A DNA stretch of 63,598 bases from Candidatus Latescibacterota bacterium (GCA_022819745.1 JAJEGS010000046.1:1-63598); one strand, 5' to 3'; positions 1 through 8,734 are shown, numbered from the stretch's first letter. Notes: generated by a model not told the origin, from the letters alone. Program-made: numbers and translations.

Positions 1-142
1 GCCTGAGATGGCTCAAACGGTGGATCGCCCACCAACGCCAACGCTTGCCCCCCTTCAATGCACAGTTGGCACCCACAGGAATCAGAACCGTTAGGAAAAC
101 CAAAAAACCTAGCAAAAAGTAAAAATGTAAGGGAATCAGACT
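1..142. other. Left-edge sequence upstream of truncated aminotransferase
   Basis: No complete gene is visible. The frame used by the following aminotransferase has a stop (TAA at 128-130) fifteen bases before its ATG, so the missing amino-terminal part of that protein is not here in frame. Another frame stays open from base 3 to a TAA at 120-122 and ends in a lysine-rich tail; it could be the last codons of a gene entering from outside the window, but nothing in it is recognisable. Confidence 0.3.
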
Positions 143-1066
143 ATGGCCATCAACATGGCAGTACACGGACTGGCTTGGCGTCCAGGCGACGAAATCCTAG
201 CGTCAAACCAAGAATACGGCGCGATTGACAACTGTCTGCATCTGGCCGAACGCCGCCGCGGGGTGGTGGTCAAACGCGCCCAAATCCCCATCCTTCCCGA
301 ACGCCCCGAAGACATCCTAAACGCTTTTGACCGCGAATTTACAAACCGCACTAGGCTGGTCTTATGCAGCCATATCACCACTGGTACGGGCCTGATTACT
401 CCCATCAAAGCCCTCGCCCGACTGGCACATGATCGCGGAGCGCTGATTGTAGCAGATGGCGCACACGCTCCGGGCATGATTCCACTGGATCTGCTGGACC
501 TTGGCTGCGACTTTTACGGCGGCAACTGTCACAAATGGCTATGTGCGCCCAAAGGCACTGGATTTCTTTATGCTTCGCCTTCGGCACAAGAGCAGCTCAA
601 TCACGTTGTTGCAAGTTGGGGATACAGCCGAGAGGGCGCGAAAAGGGGAGCAGATGGCATTCTACGAATCAATGACCGTCCATTTATGTGGGGCCTTGAA
701 AACTGGGGGACCCGGGACCAAGCCTGTTTTGCCGCCGTCGGCACGGCGATTGAGTTTCAAAAGGCGATCGGCAAAGAACGAGTTCAACAAAGGGGTCGCC
801 AGTTAGCGGCCTATCTGCGGGATCGCTTGGCTGCAACTGGCTGGGCAAAACAGCTCACCCCCTCCGCACCCGTCCTATCCGGCTCCATCTCGGCCTTCCA
901 CCTTTCCGGCTTCGACGATCTAGATCTTTATAAGCGATATCGAATCACTGTGCCTACGGCAAAAAGCGACGATGGACACTGGATGCGCGTTTCCACCCAC
1001 ATCTGCAACGGCTTTGACCACGTAGATAGCCTAATAGACGCTTTACAGGAACTGAGAAATGAGTGA
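143..1066 (+). CDS. Class V aminotransferase (isopenicillin-N-epimerase-like), amino-terminally truncated
   Basis: PLP-dependent fold-type I enzyme of the class V aminotransferase / NifS / isopenicillin N epimerase group. Visible are the large-domain elements GDEILASNQEYGA (residues 15-27), the cofactor-contacting DGAH (105-108) and the Schiff-base lysine in CHKW (Lys131). The reading frame opens at a residue that aligns roughly 80 residues into typical family members, so the first helix-and-strand block of the family is absent. An in-frame TAA lies just upstream and the ATG has only a modest AGGG ribosome site. This is either a decayed 5'-deleted gene or a short form. Its last eight bases overlap the acetyltransferase gene, suggesting coupled translation. 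The substrate cannot be told from sequence. Confidence 0.7.
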   Translation: MAINMAVHGLAWRPGDEILASNQEYGAIDNCLHLAERRRGVVVKRAQIPILPERPEDILNAFDREFTNRTRLVLCSHITTGTGLITPIKALARLAHDRGALIVADGAHAPGMIPLDLLDLGCDFYGGNCHKWLCAPKGTGFLYASPSAQEQLNHVVASWGYSREGAKRGADGILRINDRPFMWGLENWGTRDQACFAAVGTAIEFQKAIGKERVQQRGRQLAAYLRDRLAATGWAKQLTPSAPVLSGSISAFHLSGFDDLDLYKRYRITVPTAKSDDGHWMRVSTHICNGFDHVDSLIDALQELRNE

Positions 1067-1883
1067 AGGTAAGATCGTTGAAAAAACAGAAGTCCCCGCC
1101 ACAGTCGAATCGCTACAAGCTGACCTCCATGCGCTCGGCGTCAAACCGGGAATGGTCGTGTTGGTGCATTCGTCCTTGAGTGCGATGGGATGGGTGTGCG
1201 GAGGATCTGTGGCGGCTATCGCTGCCCTTCAGAAAGCCTTGGGTTCCACTGGAACGCTTGTGATGCCCACCCATTCGCCCGACCTGACTGAACCGAGCGG
1301 CTGGGAAAGTCCGCCCGTCCCCGAGTCGTGGTGGCCGGTAATACGCGATAACATGCCGGCCTACGATCCAGAGCTTACCCCTACTCGTTCCATGGGCATT
1401 ATCGCAGAGACATTTCGCAAGCAACGAGGCGTCCGCCGCAGCGCACATCCACAGGTCTCGTTCTGTGCATGTGGCCCCCAAGCGTCGCGCATCACCGATA
1501 ATCACGCATTGGCCTTTGGTCTAGGCGAGCATTCGCCGCTCGCGAGAATCTACGACCTGCACGGCTTTATCCTCCTTCTCGGTGTGGATCACAGCAACAA
1601 TACATCCATGCACCTTGCAGAACACCGGGCGACTTTTCCAACCAAACGCGTCATCCAGCAGGGCGCGCCAATCGCTACGGCGGATTCGCGGAGATGGGCC
1701 ACCTTTGAAGATGTTGACATCGACAGCTCAGATTTTGATCGCATCGGCGAGGACTTTCTGCGATCAGATGCGGGCCATGTCGTCCGCCGTGGCCGGATTG
1801 GTCTTGCAGATTGCCAGCTCATACCACAACGAGACGTCGTGGACTTCACGGTCAGTTGGCTCGAAGAGAATAGGTCGAAATAA
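1059..1883 (+). CDS. AAC(3)-family N-acetyltransferase
   Basis: Acetyl-CoA-dependent N-acetyltransferase of the aminoglycoside 3-N-acetyltransferase (AAC(3)/YokD) family; 274 residues is the usual length. Family blocks appear in order: the acetyl-CoA region VHSSLSAMGW near residue 35, MPTHS near 70, a TPTRSMG block near 108, RSAHPQVSF near 127, GEHSPLARIYDL near 150, and the LLLGV...NNTSMHLAEHRA block. Chromosomal relatives in environmental bacteria often act on metabolites other than antibiotics, so resistance should not be assumed. It overlaps the aminotransferase gene upstream by 8 bp; a transaminated amine made by the upstream enzyme family could be the acceptor, but that is inference. 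Confidence 0.85.
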   Translation: MSEGKIVEKTEVPATVESLQADLHALGVKPGMVVLVHSSLSAMGWVCGGSVAAIAALQKALGSTGTLVMPTHSPDLTEPSGWESPPVPESWWPVIRDNMPAYDPELTPTRSMGIIAETFRKQRGVRRSAHPQVSFCACGPQASRITDNHALAFGLGEHSPLARIYDLHGFILLLGVDHSNNTSMHLAEHRATFPTKRVIQQGAPIATADSRRWATFEDVDIDSSDFDRIGEDFLRSDAGHVVRRGRIGLADCQLIPQRDVVDFTVSWLEENRSK

Positions 1884-1904
1884 ATCTAAAGGAGAAGAGA
1901 CGAC

Positions 1905-2114
1905 GTGTTAGTGAAGATATTCGTAATGCGAGAGGGCTACTTTAGTTCGATTGCCAAGGCTTCCTCTGATCTTGAGGAGGAGATCAATTTGTGGCTTCGT
2001 GCAAATCCCAATATTCGGATCGCGAACATCGAGCAGTCGTCGTGCGGCGGCAGCGTGGAGCCATCAAGGACAGTCGTGTCTGTGTGGTACCAGGACAAGG
2101 CGACTCAAGCCTAA
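1905..2114 (+). CDS. Small Cse60-like protein
   Basis: 69 residues starting at a GTG preceded by a clear AAAGGAGA ribosome site. The pattern VKIF near the start, an acidic DLEEEINLWL helix and a following strand NIRIANIEQS, then VVSVWYQ, resembles the small Cse60-type proteins of unknown function (VKxF...LEEEIN.wL...I..I.yS). It is probably a free-standing alpha/beta mini-domain. It follows the acetyltransferase by 21 bp and may be cotranscribed. The family match is by eye on a short protein. Confidence 0.55.
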   Translation: MLVKIFVMREGYFSSIAKASSDLEEEINLWLRANPNIRIANIEQSSCGGSVEPSRTVVSVWYQDKATQA

Positions 2115-2134
2115 ACCCTGCGACGCACCTCCGT

Positions 2135-2812
2135 TTAGCGCGCCAACAGGTCGGCAATCAAAGGAGCGGCTTGTTGCAGCGAAGGCAGGATGCTGTACGC
2201 TTGGGACTCGGCTTGGGGCGAAGGTTTCTTGAGATCGGGTACCATGATCACGGTCATCCCCGCCGTGTGAGCCGATTGGACTCCGGCTTCTGAATCCTCT
2301 AGGGCGATACAAGCAGCCGGGGGCAATTCCAAACGACGGGCTGCTTCTAAGTAGAGGTCCGGGGCTGGCTTGCCACGAGCGACTTGGTCGCTAGTGACAA
2401 TGTGCTCAAAGCGATCCGCCAAATCGCCCGCTTCCAAAGTCTCCGCGGCCTGTTTGGCGCTGGAAGAAGTTGCTACTGCTCTGGGGACGGCCGCCGCCTC
2501 AAGTTGGTCGAGCAAAGGCAGCAGGCCGGGCTTGGTATCAATGCCGTGTTCCTCCACTTGCCGGTACCATTGGTCTGCACCCAACTCGGTAAAGCGCTGC
2601 AAGGGAAAAGCGGGGCCAAAGTACGCACCTACCTTTTTCAGGGCGTCTTTGGTCGGAGTGCCAATCAAGGTCAGATAGAACTCGTCGTCTAGGGCATATC
2701 CCAATGCCTCGGCGGCTCGTTGCCAAGCAGCTTGATACAAAGGCTCGGTATCGAGCATGAGGCCGTCCATGTCAAAGACGACGGCGCGCAAAGGAGTTGG
2801 AGAAGTGCTCAT
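2135..2812 (-). CDS. HAD-superfamily phosphatase / beta-phosphoglucomutase-like
   Basis: HAD hydrolase with a helical cap (subclass I). Motif I is DMDGLMLDTEP at about residues 14-24 with both catalytic aspartates, motif II lies in VATSSS, motif III is the lysine of RGKPAPDLY and motif IV is LEDSEAGV. These are typical of small sugar-phosphate or nucleotide phosphatases and beta-phosphoglucomutases. At 225 residues it is full length. It is convergent with the small gene to its left, with about 20 bp between stops. The substrate is unknown. Confidence 0.88.
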   Translation of the reverse strand: MSTSPTPLRAVVFDMDGLMLDTEPLYQAAWQRAAEALGYALDDEFYLTLIGTPTKDALKKVGAYFGPAFPLQRFTELGADQWYRQVEEHGIDTKPGLLPLLDQLEAAAVPRAVATSSSAKQAAETLEAGDLADRFEHIVTSDQVARGKPAPDLYLEAARRLELPPAACIALEDSEAGVQSAHTAGMTVIMVPDLKKPSPQAESQAYSILPSLQQAAPLIADLLAR

Positions 2813-2967
2813 AGGTCATTGGGAGAGGTGTCGAGGTCAGATACGCTCCCAAGATAAGGGCAAACGCGAGTAAGGTCTTGATCTCACAGCATAAACATAG
2901 TAGTAAATGCAGGTGACAACAGTATGTCGAACGGACCGTGGTCTCACTTTTCAAGGGGGAAAGACCC

Positions 2968-3870
2968 ATGAGCAATCACATCGTCGTATCGAGCGTTTCC
3001 TACGCCCCGATCAGCGGGGAGGACCAGGAGGTGATGGAGCAAACCCACAAGGACCTAAAGGACTTGGTGGGCCGAGTCGCCCGCGCCACTAGCCCCGATC
3101 TGATCGTCCTGCCCGAGACCATCTGCCGAAACTGCGACGAGGAAGTGCCAGAGGGGCCGACGACTCAGCTACTAGCTGGCTTAGCCCGGGAGTATAGCTG
3201 CTATATCACCGTGCCGGTGCATCAGAAGGAGCGCAAAAGCGGGGCAGTCTTCAACGTCCTCGGGCTGCTCGACCGGCAGGGAGAATTATCCGGTATCTAC
3301 CGCAAGTACATCCCCGTGTACCCAGAGTTCGACCACGGCACTCGTCCCGGCCCAGGCGCGTCCTTGATCCAGACCGAATTCGGGCCGGTGGGTGGGGTGA
3401 TCTGCTTTGATCTAAACTTTGGAGAATTGCGTGCCCAGTACAAAAAGCTCAAGCCGAAATTGCTGCTCTTCAGTTCCATGTATCACGGCGGACTAGTGCA
3501 GAACTTCTGGGCTTTGGATGTGCAGGCATTTTTTATCGGCTCGGTGTACAAGGGGACGCCCTGTACCATTATCGACCCGCAGGGTACCACGCTAGCACAA
3601 AGCAACAACTATCAGAACTGGGCCACGGCGCGTATCAACCTAGACTACGAGGTGGTGCATCTCGACAAGAATCAGGCCAGGTACGACGACATCCACCGGC
3701 AGTACGGCGAGACCGTGCGCATTGTCACGACCGGACAGGTGGGCACGTCGGTGATCTACAGCGAGACCGCGGAGCGAACTGCGGCCGAAATTATCGATGA
3801 ATTCGAGCTAGTGCGGCTGGACGATTACTTCGACTGGTCTAGAGAACTGCGGACGGAGCATCTGGCGTGA
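2968..3870 (+). CDS. Carbon-nitrogen hydrolase (nitrilase superfamily)
   Basis: Amidase/nitrilase-fold enzyme hydrolysing a carbon-nitrogen bond. The Glu-Lys-Cys triad is visible: Glu50 in LPETICR, Lys113 in YRKYIP and Cys146 in VICFDLNF. The frame extends 30 bp further upstream, but the ATG at 2968 is chosen because an AGGGGGAAAG ribosome site sits just before it, giving 300 residues, normal for the superfamily. The carboxyl-terminal 50 residues go beyond the core and may mediate oligomerisation. It stands alone and faces the lipoprotein operon convergently across a hairpin terminator. The substrate class cannot be assigned by eye. Confidence 0.88.
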   Translation: MSNHIVVSSVSYAPISGEDQEVMEQTHKDLKDLVGRVARATSPDLIVLPETICRNCDEEVPEGPTTQLLAGLAREYSCYITVPVHQKERKSGAVFNVLGLLDRQGELSGIYRKYIPVYPEFDHGTRPGPGASLIQTEFGPVGGVICFDLNFGELRAQYKKLKPKLLLFSSMYHGGLVQNFWALDVQAFFIGSVYKGTPCTIIDPQGTTLAQSNNYQNWATARINLDYEVVHLDKNQARYDDIHRQYGETVRIVTTGQVGTSVIYSETAERTAAEIIDEFELVRLDDYFDWSRELRTEHLA

Positions 3871-3877
3871 TCGGCAA

Positions 3878-3919
3878 TGCAAAAGGGCCAACTTCGCAGC
3901 GGAAGCCGGCTCTTTTGCA
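3878..3919. terminator. Bidirectional terminator hairpin
   Basis: Arms TGCAAAAGGGCC and GGCTCTTTTGCA form a 12-bp stem with one G-U pair between the convergent hydrolase (ends 3870) and outer-membrane protein gene (ends 3938). The A- and T-rich arm bases supply the U-tract in either direction. Confidence 0.7.
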
Positions 3920-3937
3920 ATACCGACGCGAAACTCC

Positions 3938-4474
3938 CTAAAAATCCACCTGTATCTTCGCCGTAAAGCGATTGATGTGGATCATGTCGTCGGCAAAGAT
4001 AAAGTCGCGCTGGAAGCGCAAGCCCGCCCGCAGGCGGTCGCTGAGAATCACCTCGGCCCCGACTCCCGGGACGATTCCGAAGTGAGTATCGCCGACCTCG
4101 GGCGAGTACAGCTCGGCGTCGAGCGAAAAGTAGTAGTTGAACGGCCGATTGACGTAAGCCGAGCGCACCCCGCCGGCATAGAGGTTGATGTTTTGGTCCA
4201 AGATGCGGGCAAATCCCACCTGAAAGGCCACCCATTCCTCGACCATGTAGCCCGCATTAAGCCCCGTAATGAGGTTGGTCTCAGTGTCCTCGGCTTCGCT
4301 CTCCATCATCGCCGCCCCCAAAAAGCCCTCGGTGTAGAAGCGACCGTACTGGGCCTTGTAATGGTAGCCGCCCTTGCCGTATTCGCTGCCTTCGGGGCCG
4401 TCGGTGCGCCCCGGCGTCGCAGCCTGTGCCCCAATGGCCAGCGCCAGCAGGGCGATCAGTGCAATGCGTCTCAT
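3938..4474 (-). CDS. Small outer-membrane beta-barrel protein
   Basis: 178 residues with a cleavable signal peptide (MRRIALIALLALAIGAQA). Alternating aromatic/polar strands follow (EEWVAFQVGFARIL, NYYFSLDAELY, GAEVILSDRLRAGLRFQRDF), and the protein ends in the VDF carboxyl-terminal phenylalanine signature recognised by the barrel assembly machinery. The size suggests an eight-stranded barrel of the OmpA/OmpW sort. It is the last gene of a tight four-gene operon (17 bp after the LpoB-like gene), so it probably works with the envelope lipoproteins. Confidence 0.75.
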   Translation of the reverse strand: MRRIALIALLALAIGAQAATPGRTDGPEGSEYGKGGYHYKAQYGRFYTEGFLGAAMMESEAEDTETNLITGLNAGYMVEEWVAFQVGFARILDQNINLYAGGVRSAYVNRPFNYYFSLDAELYSPEVGDTHFGIVPGVGAEVILSDRLRAGLRFQRDFIFADDMIHINRFTAKIQVDF

Positions 4475-4491
4475 GCTCCGTGCTCCTTTCC

Positions 4492-5088
4492 CTAGAAGCC
4501 GATGCTCCTCTTCTGGAAGTGCTTGGTGATTTCCTTCTGGTCGGTCCAGACGATCTCAGTGGTCGAGATGTCGGTCAACTCAAAGGTCGCCTTGTAGTAG
4601 ATGACCTTGTCTTTGCCCACCTGCTGTATGGTCGAGGTGATGACCCCGCCGAGCAAGAAGCGCGCGCCGCGCTGGTTGCCCGGTCCCTGAGCCTCGTCTG
4701 GACGCACGTAACCCGATTCTTGATACTCGTACTCTTGGGCGATCTCTTGCCGCGCGGCCTTGTCGAGGAACGTAAACTGCCCACTCTGGATGAGCGCAGT
4801 CTTGACGTGGTCGTACAGCGCCTGCATGTCGATGTGCTCGGTGGTCTTGTTGCGCGGCATCTCCAAGATGACAACCGGCTTTTCAGCCATCGCCCGGGCA
4901 TCCGACCAGATCTCCATCGAGCTGATCATCTTCTTGGCGACTAGCTGCATGTCGTTCTGGTTCCACTTGTCGTCGAGCATGGAGATCGCTTCTGGATCTC
5001 CGTACTCGCCCTTGGTAAAGGCCCTCGGGCCGCCACAGGCCGCGAGCCCCATAGCCAAGGCGATTGCCGCGAAAACGTAGCGTTTCAT
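4492..5088 (-). CDS. LpoB-like penicillin-binding-protein activator lipoprotein
   Basis: 198-residue lipoprotein with lipobox LAAC (Cys18). The sequence fits the LpoB/COG3417 fold: an early strand KPVVILEMPRNKTTEHID, helix ALYDHVKTALIQSGQFTFLD, an Arg/Gln-rich helix, then ARFLLGGVITSTIQQ and a terminal strand block ending in a TTEIVW..QKEI motif. In enterobacteria LpoB contacts the synthase PBP1b, but homologues linked to COG3014-type lipoproteins, as here, form a separate operon type of uncertain role. It lies 12 bp from the gene upstream and 17 bp from the gene downstream. Confidence 0.85.
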   Translation of the reverse strand: MKRYVFAAIALAMGLAACGGPRAFTKGEYGDPEAISMLDDKWNQNDMQLVAKKMISSMEIWSDARAMAEKPVVILEMPRNKTTEHIDMQALYDHVKTALIQSGQFTFLDKAARQEIAQEYEYQESGYVRPDEAQGPGNQRGARFLLGGVITSTIQQVGKDKVIYYKATFELTDISTTEIVWTDQKEITKHFQKRSIGF

Positions 5089-5100
5089 CGTAAGCTCCTT

Positions 5101-5940
5101 TCAATCCCATTCGCACTGGAAATGGGTGCGCACTAAGTGCCAGCGGTTGGCCAGCATCGCGTCCTGCCGGTAGAGCACTTGGAGGCTGCATTGGCGCTCC
5201 AGCGACGCGGCTGGATACTCGAACACGAACTCCTGCACCCCGGCCCGGTCCGCCTCGGGAATATCGGCTGAAGTGTAGATATCCGGTTTGGTCGAGGTAA
5301 AAACTAGGGCCTTTTTGCGGCCATAGGTCTTGAGCGGGACCTCGGAGGCAAAGGTCACGCGCCGCACCTTTTTGGGCAGCAGCAGATCGGTGTTGTCGAT
5401 CAGCGCATCGCGCTGCCAGCGGCCGGCGAGGATCGCTTGCAAGTTGCCGATAAAGACCCGCTCCTTGTCGCCGTCGGGCACGATCAAGTAGAGATAGCCC
5501 TTGCGCGCCTGCGTCGATACGGTGGCCTTGCCGCCCAATCCCTCAAAATCGAGGGCGATCGTCAGCCCGAACGAGCGGTTGGGCGGCAGCGCGTGGAGCG
5601 ATACCGCCTGGATCACCTGCTCGGCGACGCCGGCTTGCTTCAATTCCACCAAGGCATCTACCGAGGCGTCGCAGACGCAGCGCCGCTCTTCGAGCATTTT
5701 GACGATTGCATCGGTATTGAACTTGTTGGCGCTCAGCTTGCGCACGTCGTCGAGGCTCATCGGCAGTTGATCCGAGCGCTCGTAGTAGCGCTTGGGTAGC
5801 TGGCCGCCGTCCCAATCGACGATATTGATGATCGCCCCTTCCTCCAGCGGGTCCGTTACCTGATCGGCAGCCCGCGTGCTCTGCTGCGCCGCGGCCGGCA
5901 GCGCCAACGCCAGCGCGGCGATCCATAATTTGAGGTACAT
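5101..5940 (-). CDS. Secreted protein with two short alpha-helical repeats, LpoB operon
   Basis: 279 residues with a signal peptide (MYLKLWIAALALALPAAAQQ). Residues 60-115 hold two copies of a helical repeat of the form L..DDVRKL....FNTDAIVKML and VDALVELKQAGVAEQVIQAV, common in bacterial envelope proteins next to LpoB-type lipoproteins. The rest is predicted beta-rich (GLTIALDFEGLGGKATVST and following). No enzymatic motif is visible. Twelve bp separate it from both neighbours, so it is translated as part of the same operon. Its specific role is unknown. Confidence 0.65.
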   Translation of the reverse strand: MYLKLWIAALALALPAAAQQSTRAADQVTDPLEEGAIINIVDWDGGQLPKRYYERSDQLPMSLDDVRKLSANKFNTDAIVKMLEERRCVCDASVDALVELKQAGVAEQVIQAVSLHALPPNRSFGLTIALDFEGLGGKATVSTQARKGYLYLIVPDGDKERVFIGNLQAILAGRWQRDALIDNTDLLLPKKVRRVTFASEVPLKTYGRKKALVFTSTKPDIYTSADIPEADRAGVQEFVFEYPAASLERQCSLQVLYRQDAMLANRWHLVRTHFQCEWD

Positions 5941-5952
5941 GATTTTTGCTCC

Positions 5953-7392
5953 TCAGCGAAAAGTGCGAAAGTTTAGGAAGACCTTTTCTCCGTCCGCCAC
6001 CGCCACCTCGGGCAGCGTCTCTACAGATAGGACCCGTCCTCGGTCGTCGAGCAACTCTAGGGTCGGAGCAGCCGTGCCTGGTGCCACCGCTAGCCGAGCG
6101 ATGCGGATGGCGTGTGGTAGCGCCAGCCAGCCGCGCGTGTCAGCCGCCTCGGTGGCCACGCCGAAGAGGTTGACCAAGCCTCCCAGCGCTTTGCCCAATC
6201 CCTCCTTGGCCCAGTCATTCTCGTCGTCGTCGTCATCGTCCTCAAAGGCTTTTTCAATACTCTTGGACGCTAGGTATTTGGCCAAGTTGCGGGCGACGGC
6301 GCGCAGCAGGATGGTATCGAATTTCTGCGCAAAAGTCCGCTGGGCAATTGCGTCCAAGTCCTCGGCTGTGGCTGCCAGCGCACTCTGGTCGCCAGCGCGC
6401 AACCGCACCCCGGCCACCTGCGAGGGCACCTCCCGGTATTCGGGCAATGCCACCCGAAGCCAGTAATCTACGTGCCGGCGCTTGTACACGTGCGGATGGT
6501 GATAGCGATGGACGGCCCGCTCCGACACCGTCCACACCTCCCACTTCCCTTCGTCCTCCAGAATCGGCACGCTGAACTCGACTTGATGCTTGCGGGGCAC
6601 AAAGCCGCTCTCGACGAAGACCACCAACTCGCCGCCAGAGGTCGGCTGCAGCTCCGCTGGCTCAAGCTGGTAGCGCTCGGTGTATTCCGCGACCTCGTCT
6701 TCGTATCCTAGCCGCTGGGCCAGCCGCGCTAGGTCGATTATCAGCATTCGCGGCGCTTGCAGATCAAAGGCCGCTTCGTACGCGCGATAGCCCTTTAGGG
6801 CATCTTTGTAGGAAATGTACGCGTCGTTCCACTCGCCCTCGGCCTCAAAAAAGAGACCAGTCATGTACTGCAAAAAGGCGTCGTTTTTATAGCTGAGCTC
6901 GTATTCAGCTTGTTGCGCGTAATTTTCGAGCTTCAGGTTGGCCTTGCGGCACTCGACTAACGCTGCCTGCCGATCGCCCAGCCGGGCGTAGTTCATGGCG
7001 CGGTAGTAGTGGATCAGGGCTAGCTCGAACTCCTCGCCTCGGTAGGCGACAATCGAATCATTGGACAGCAAGGCCGCGATTTCGCGCGAGACCGAGCGGG
7101 TGTAGAGCTGGTCGCTCAGCCGCTCAGCCCGTTCAAACTCCACGTTGGACGCCTCGTATTGGCCTTGATAGTGCAAAATCAGCCCCTTTTCCAGGTGGTA
7201 GAGCAGCTTATTGGTCTTGCCAGAGGGCTTTTCCAGCTTGCCGAGGGCCGCTTCGTAGTTGCCCTTTTCTAGCTGGTTGAGCGAACGAGACACATAGCCC
7301 GAATAAGCGGCCCCGCAACCGCTCAACAAGAGCAGCAGGACAACGCTGAGACCGATGACCGATCTGCTGCTTCCCTGCATAAGTGATTCCAT
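5953..7392 (-). CDS. TPR-containing lipoprotein (COG3014-like), first gene of LpoB operon
   Basis: About 479 residues from the chosen ATG, which follows a CGAGGG ribosome site; an upstream ATG at 7446 lacks one and would place extra residues before the signal peptide. The lipobox is LLSGC. Residues 30-220 contain helix pairs typical of TPRs (YEAALGKLEK, GQYEASNVEFERAERL, ELALIHYYRAMNYARLGD). The second half is beta-rich, with an acidic run EDDDDDDEND near the end. Lipoproteins of this COG3014-like type are found beside LpoB-like genes in other Gram-negatives, matching this operon. Probably anchored in the outer-membrane inner leaflet; function unproven. Confidence 0.72.
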   Translation of the reverse strand: MESLMQGSSRSVIGLSVVLLLLLSGCGAAYSGYVSRSLNQLEKGNYEAALGKLEKPSGKTNKLLYHLEKGLILHYQGQYEASNVEFERAERLSDQLYTRSVSREIAALLSNDSIVAYRGEEFELALIHYYRAMNYARLGDRQAALVECRKANLKLENYAQQAEYELSYKNDAFLQYMTGLFFEAEGEWNDAYISYKDALKGYRAYEAAFDLQAPRMLIIDLARLAQRLGYEDEVAEYTERYQLEPAELQPTSGGELVVFVESGFVPRKHQVEFSVPILEDEGKWEVWTVSERAVHRYHHPHVYKRRHVDYWLRVALPEYREVPSQVAGVRLRAGDQSALAATAEDLDAIAQRTFAQKFDTILLRAVARNLAKYLASKSIEKAFEDDDDDDENDWAKEGLGKALGGLVNLFGVATEAADTRGWLALPHAIRIARLAVAPGTAAPTLELLDDRGRVLSVETLPEVAVADGEKVFLNFRTFR

Positions 7393-7471
7393 CCATTGCC
7401 CTCGCGCCAGCGACATCCACGAGTAACCGTGTGCCATATATAACACCTAAGCGCGGAAAAAGTGTCCCCTT

Positions 7472-7600
7472 TTATTTGACCTCGCCCCAAGTGTTCGCTG
7501 TCGAGGTGCAGGGCGGGGCTGCCCAGACCTTTTCGGCCGTCGGCGTAGCGTCCAAAATCGCTTCGACCGCGCCGTCATCCCAGCTAATCCGAATCCGCAT
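7472..7600 (-). pseudogene. Truncated cyclophilin-like (TM1367-type) fragment
   Basis: A 42-residue frame begins at an ATG with a near-ideal AGGAGGGC ribosome site and reads MRIRISWDDG...AILDATPTAEKVWAAPPC...ANTWGEVK. This matches the first half of the small cyclophilin-like fold (iRI....g....l.d.PTa..w..lP.....aN.WGdEvYF) but stops exactly where the WGdEvYF strand should continue. A full protein would be about 115-125 residues. It is either a 3'-deleted gene still holding its translation start or a short product. It is divergent from the dehydrogenase at 7697. Confidence 0.5.
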
Positions 7601-7696
7601 TGCAGCCCTCCTGAAAACTTGCCCAAATCTTTGACTTTTCATAATATAAGTGCCCATTCATCGCCCGCAAAAACGCCCGCCACACAGGTAAAAATC

Positions 7697-8734
7697 ATGG
7701 AAAAACCCAACGTCGTCGTCATCGGCTATGGCTTTGCCGGCCGCTGCTTCCACGCCTATCTAGTGGGGCTAGCCAGCGGCCTGAACCTCTACGGCATTGC
7801 CACCAGCCGGCCAGAAGCCCGCGACCAGATTCGGCGCGACTTGGGGGTAAAGACCTTCCGCCACTTCGACGAAGTGCTAGCCGATCCAGCCGTCGATCTG
7901 GTCGTCCTCGCCACGCCCAACGACCTCCACGCCCCGCACGCGATCCAAGCGATGGCGGCCGGCAAACACGTCGTCACCGACAAGCCCATGTGCTTGAGCA
8001 TGGCCGAGGCCGACCAGATGATCGCCGCCAGCCAAGCGCACGACCGCTTGCTCAGCGTCTTTCAGAACCGCCGCTGGGACGGCGATTTCCTCGCCGTGAA
8101 AGACGCACTGGCCCGAGGGCTGCTCGGCGATCTCTTTTTGCTGGAGATGTTCTGGGGCCAATACGGCCCCCCGCGCGGGTGGCGCAGCATCGCGCGGCAC
8201 GGCGGCGGCAAGTTCTTCGATCTAGGCGCGCATCTGGTCGATCAGGCTCTCCAGCTCATCGACGCACCGCTGACAAAGGTGTACGCCTCCTTCCACTCCG
8301 GCGACCCGCTCAGCATCGACGTCGAGTCCCACGCGCTGGCCGTGCTCCACTTTGCCAACGGCGTCGAAGCGCGCGTGGAGACCTCGTCGCTGGCCAGCAA
8401 AGCCAAACCGCGCTGGTACGTGCTGGGCACAGAAGGCGCGCTGGTCAAAGAGGGCGTTGACCCGCAGGAAAAGGCCATGATCGCCGGCGATATCGACGCG
8501 GCCGAAGAAGCGCCCGAGCACTACGCCCACCTCTATAGAGCCGCAGAGGAAACCATCATTGAGACGGCACCCGGCCGCTGGCGTTCCTACTACGAAAACA
8601 TCGCCGACGCGCTAGCCGGCCGCGCCGCACTAGCCGTCACCGCCCAGAGCGTGCGGCAGACCATGGTCGCCATTGAAGCCGCCCGGCTCTCCGCCGCCGA
8701 GCAGCGGCCCGTGGCCCCGGAGGAAGTCGGGTGA
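7697..8734 (+). CDS. Gfo/Idh/MocA-family oxidoreductase
   Basis: NAD(P)-dependent sugar or inositol dehydrogenase family. The Rossmann motif VIGYGFAGRCFHAYL is at the start, the Lys of the conserved EKP-like segment appears as VVTDKPMCLS near residue 98, and the cofactor/active-site GGGKFFDLGAHLVDQ is near residue 175. The chosen ATG puts the Rossmann strand six residues from the start; the frame continues 78 bp upstream without a family match. 345 residues is normal. The stop overlaps the GTG of the RNA methyltransferase gene. The substrate is unknown. Confidence 0.88.
   Translation: MEKPNVVVIGYGFAGRCFHAYLVGLASGLNLYGIATSRPEARDQIRRDLGVKTFRHFDEVLADPAVDLVVLATPNDLHAPHAIQAMAAGKHVVTDKPMCLSMAEADQMIAASQAHDRLLSVFQNRRWDGDFLAVKDALARGLLGDLFLLEMFWGQYGPPRGWRSIARHGGGKFFDLGAHLVDQALQLIDAPLTKVYASFHSGDPLSIDVESHALAVLHFANGVEARVETSSLASKAKPRWYVLGTEGALVKEGVDPQEKAMIAGDIDAAEEAPEHYAHLYRAAEETIIETAPGRWRSYYENIADALAGRAALAVTAQSVRQTMVAIEAARLSAAEQRPVAPEEVG

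Noticed and set aside
1059..1883. Aminoglycoside resistance gene in the clinical sense
   Set aside because: Family motifs fit AAC(3), but the context is chromosomal and metabolic, and no mobile resistance features are nearby.
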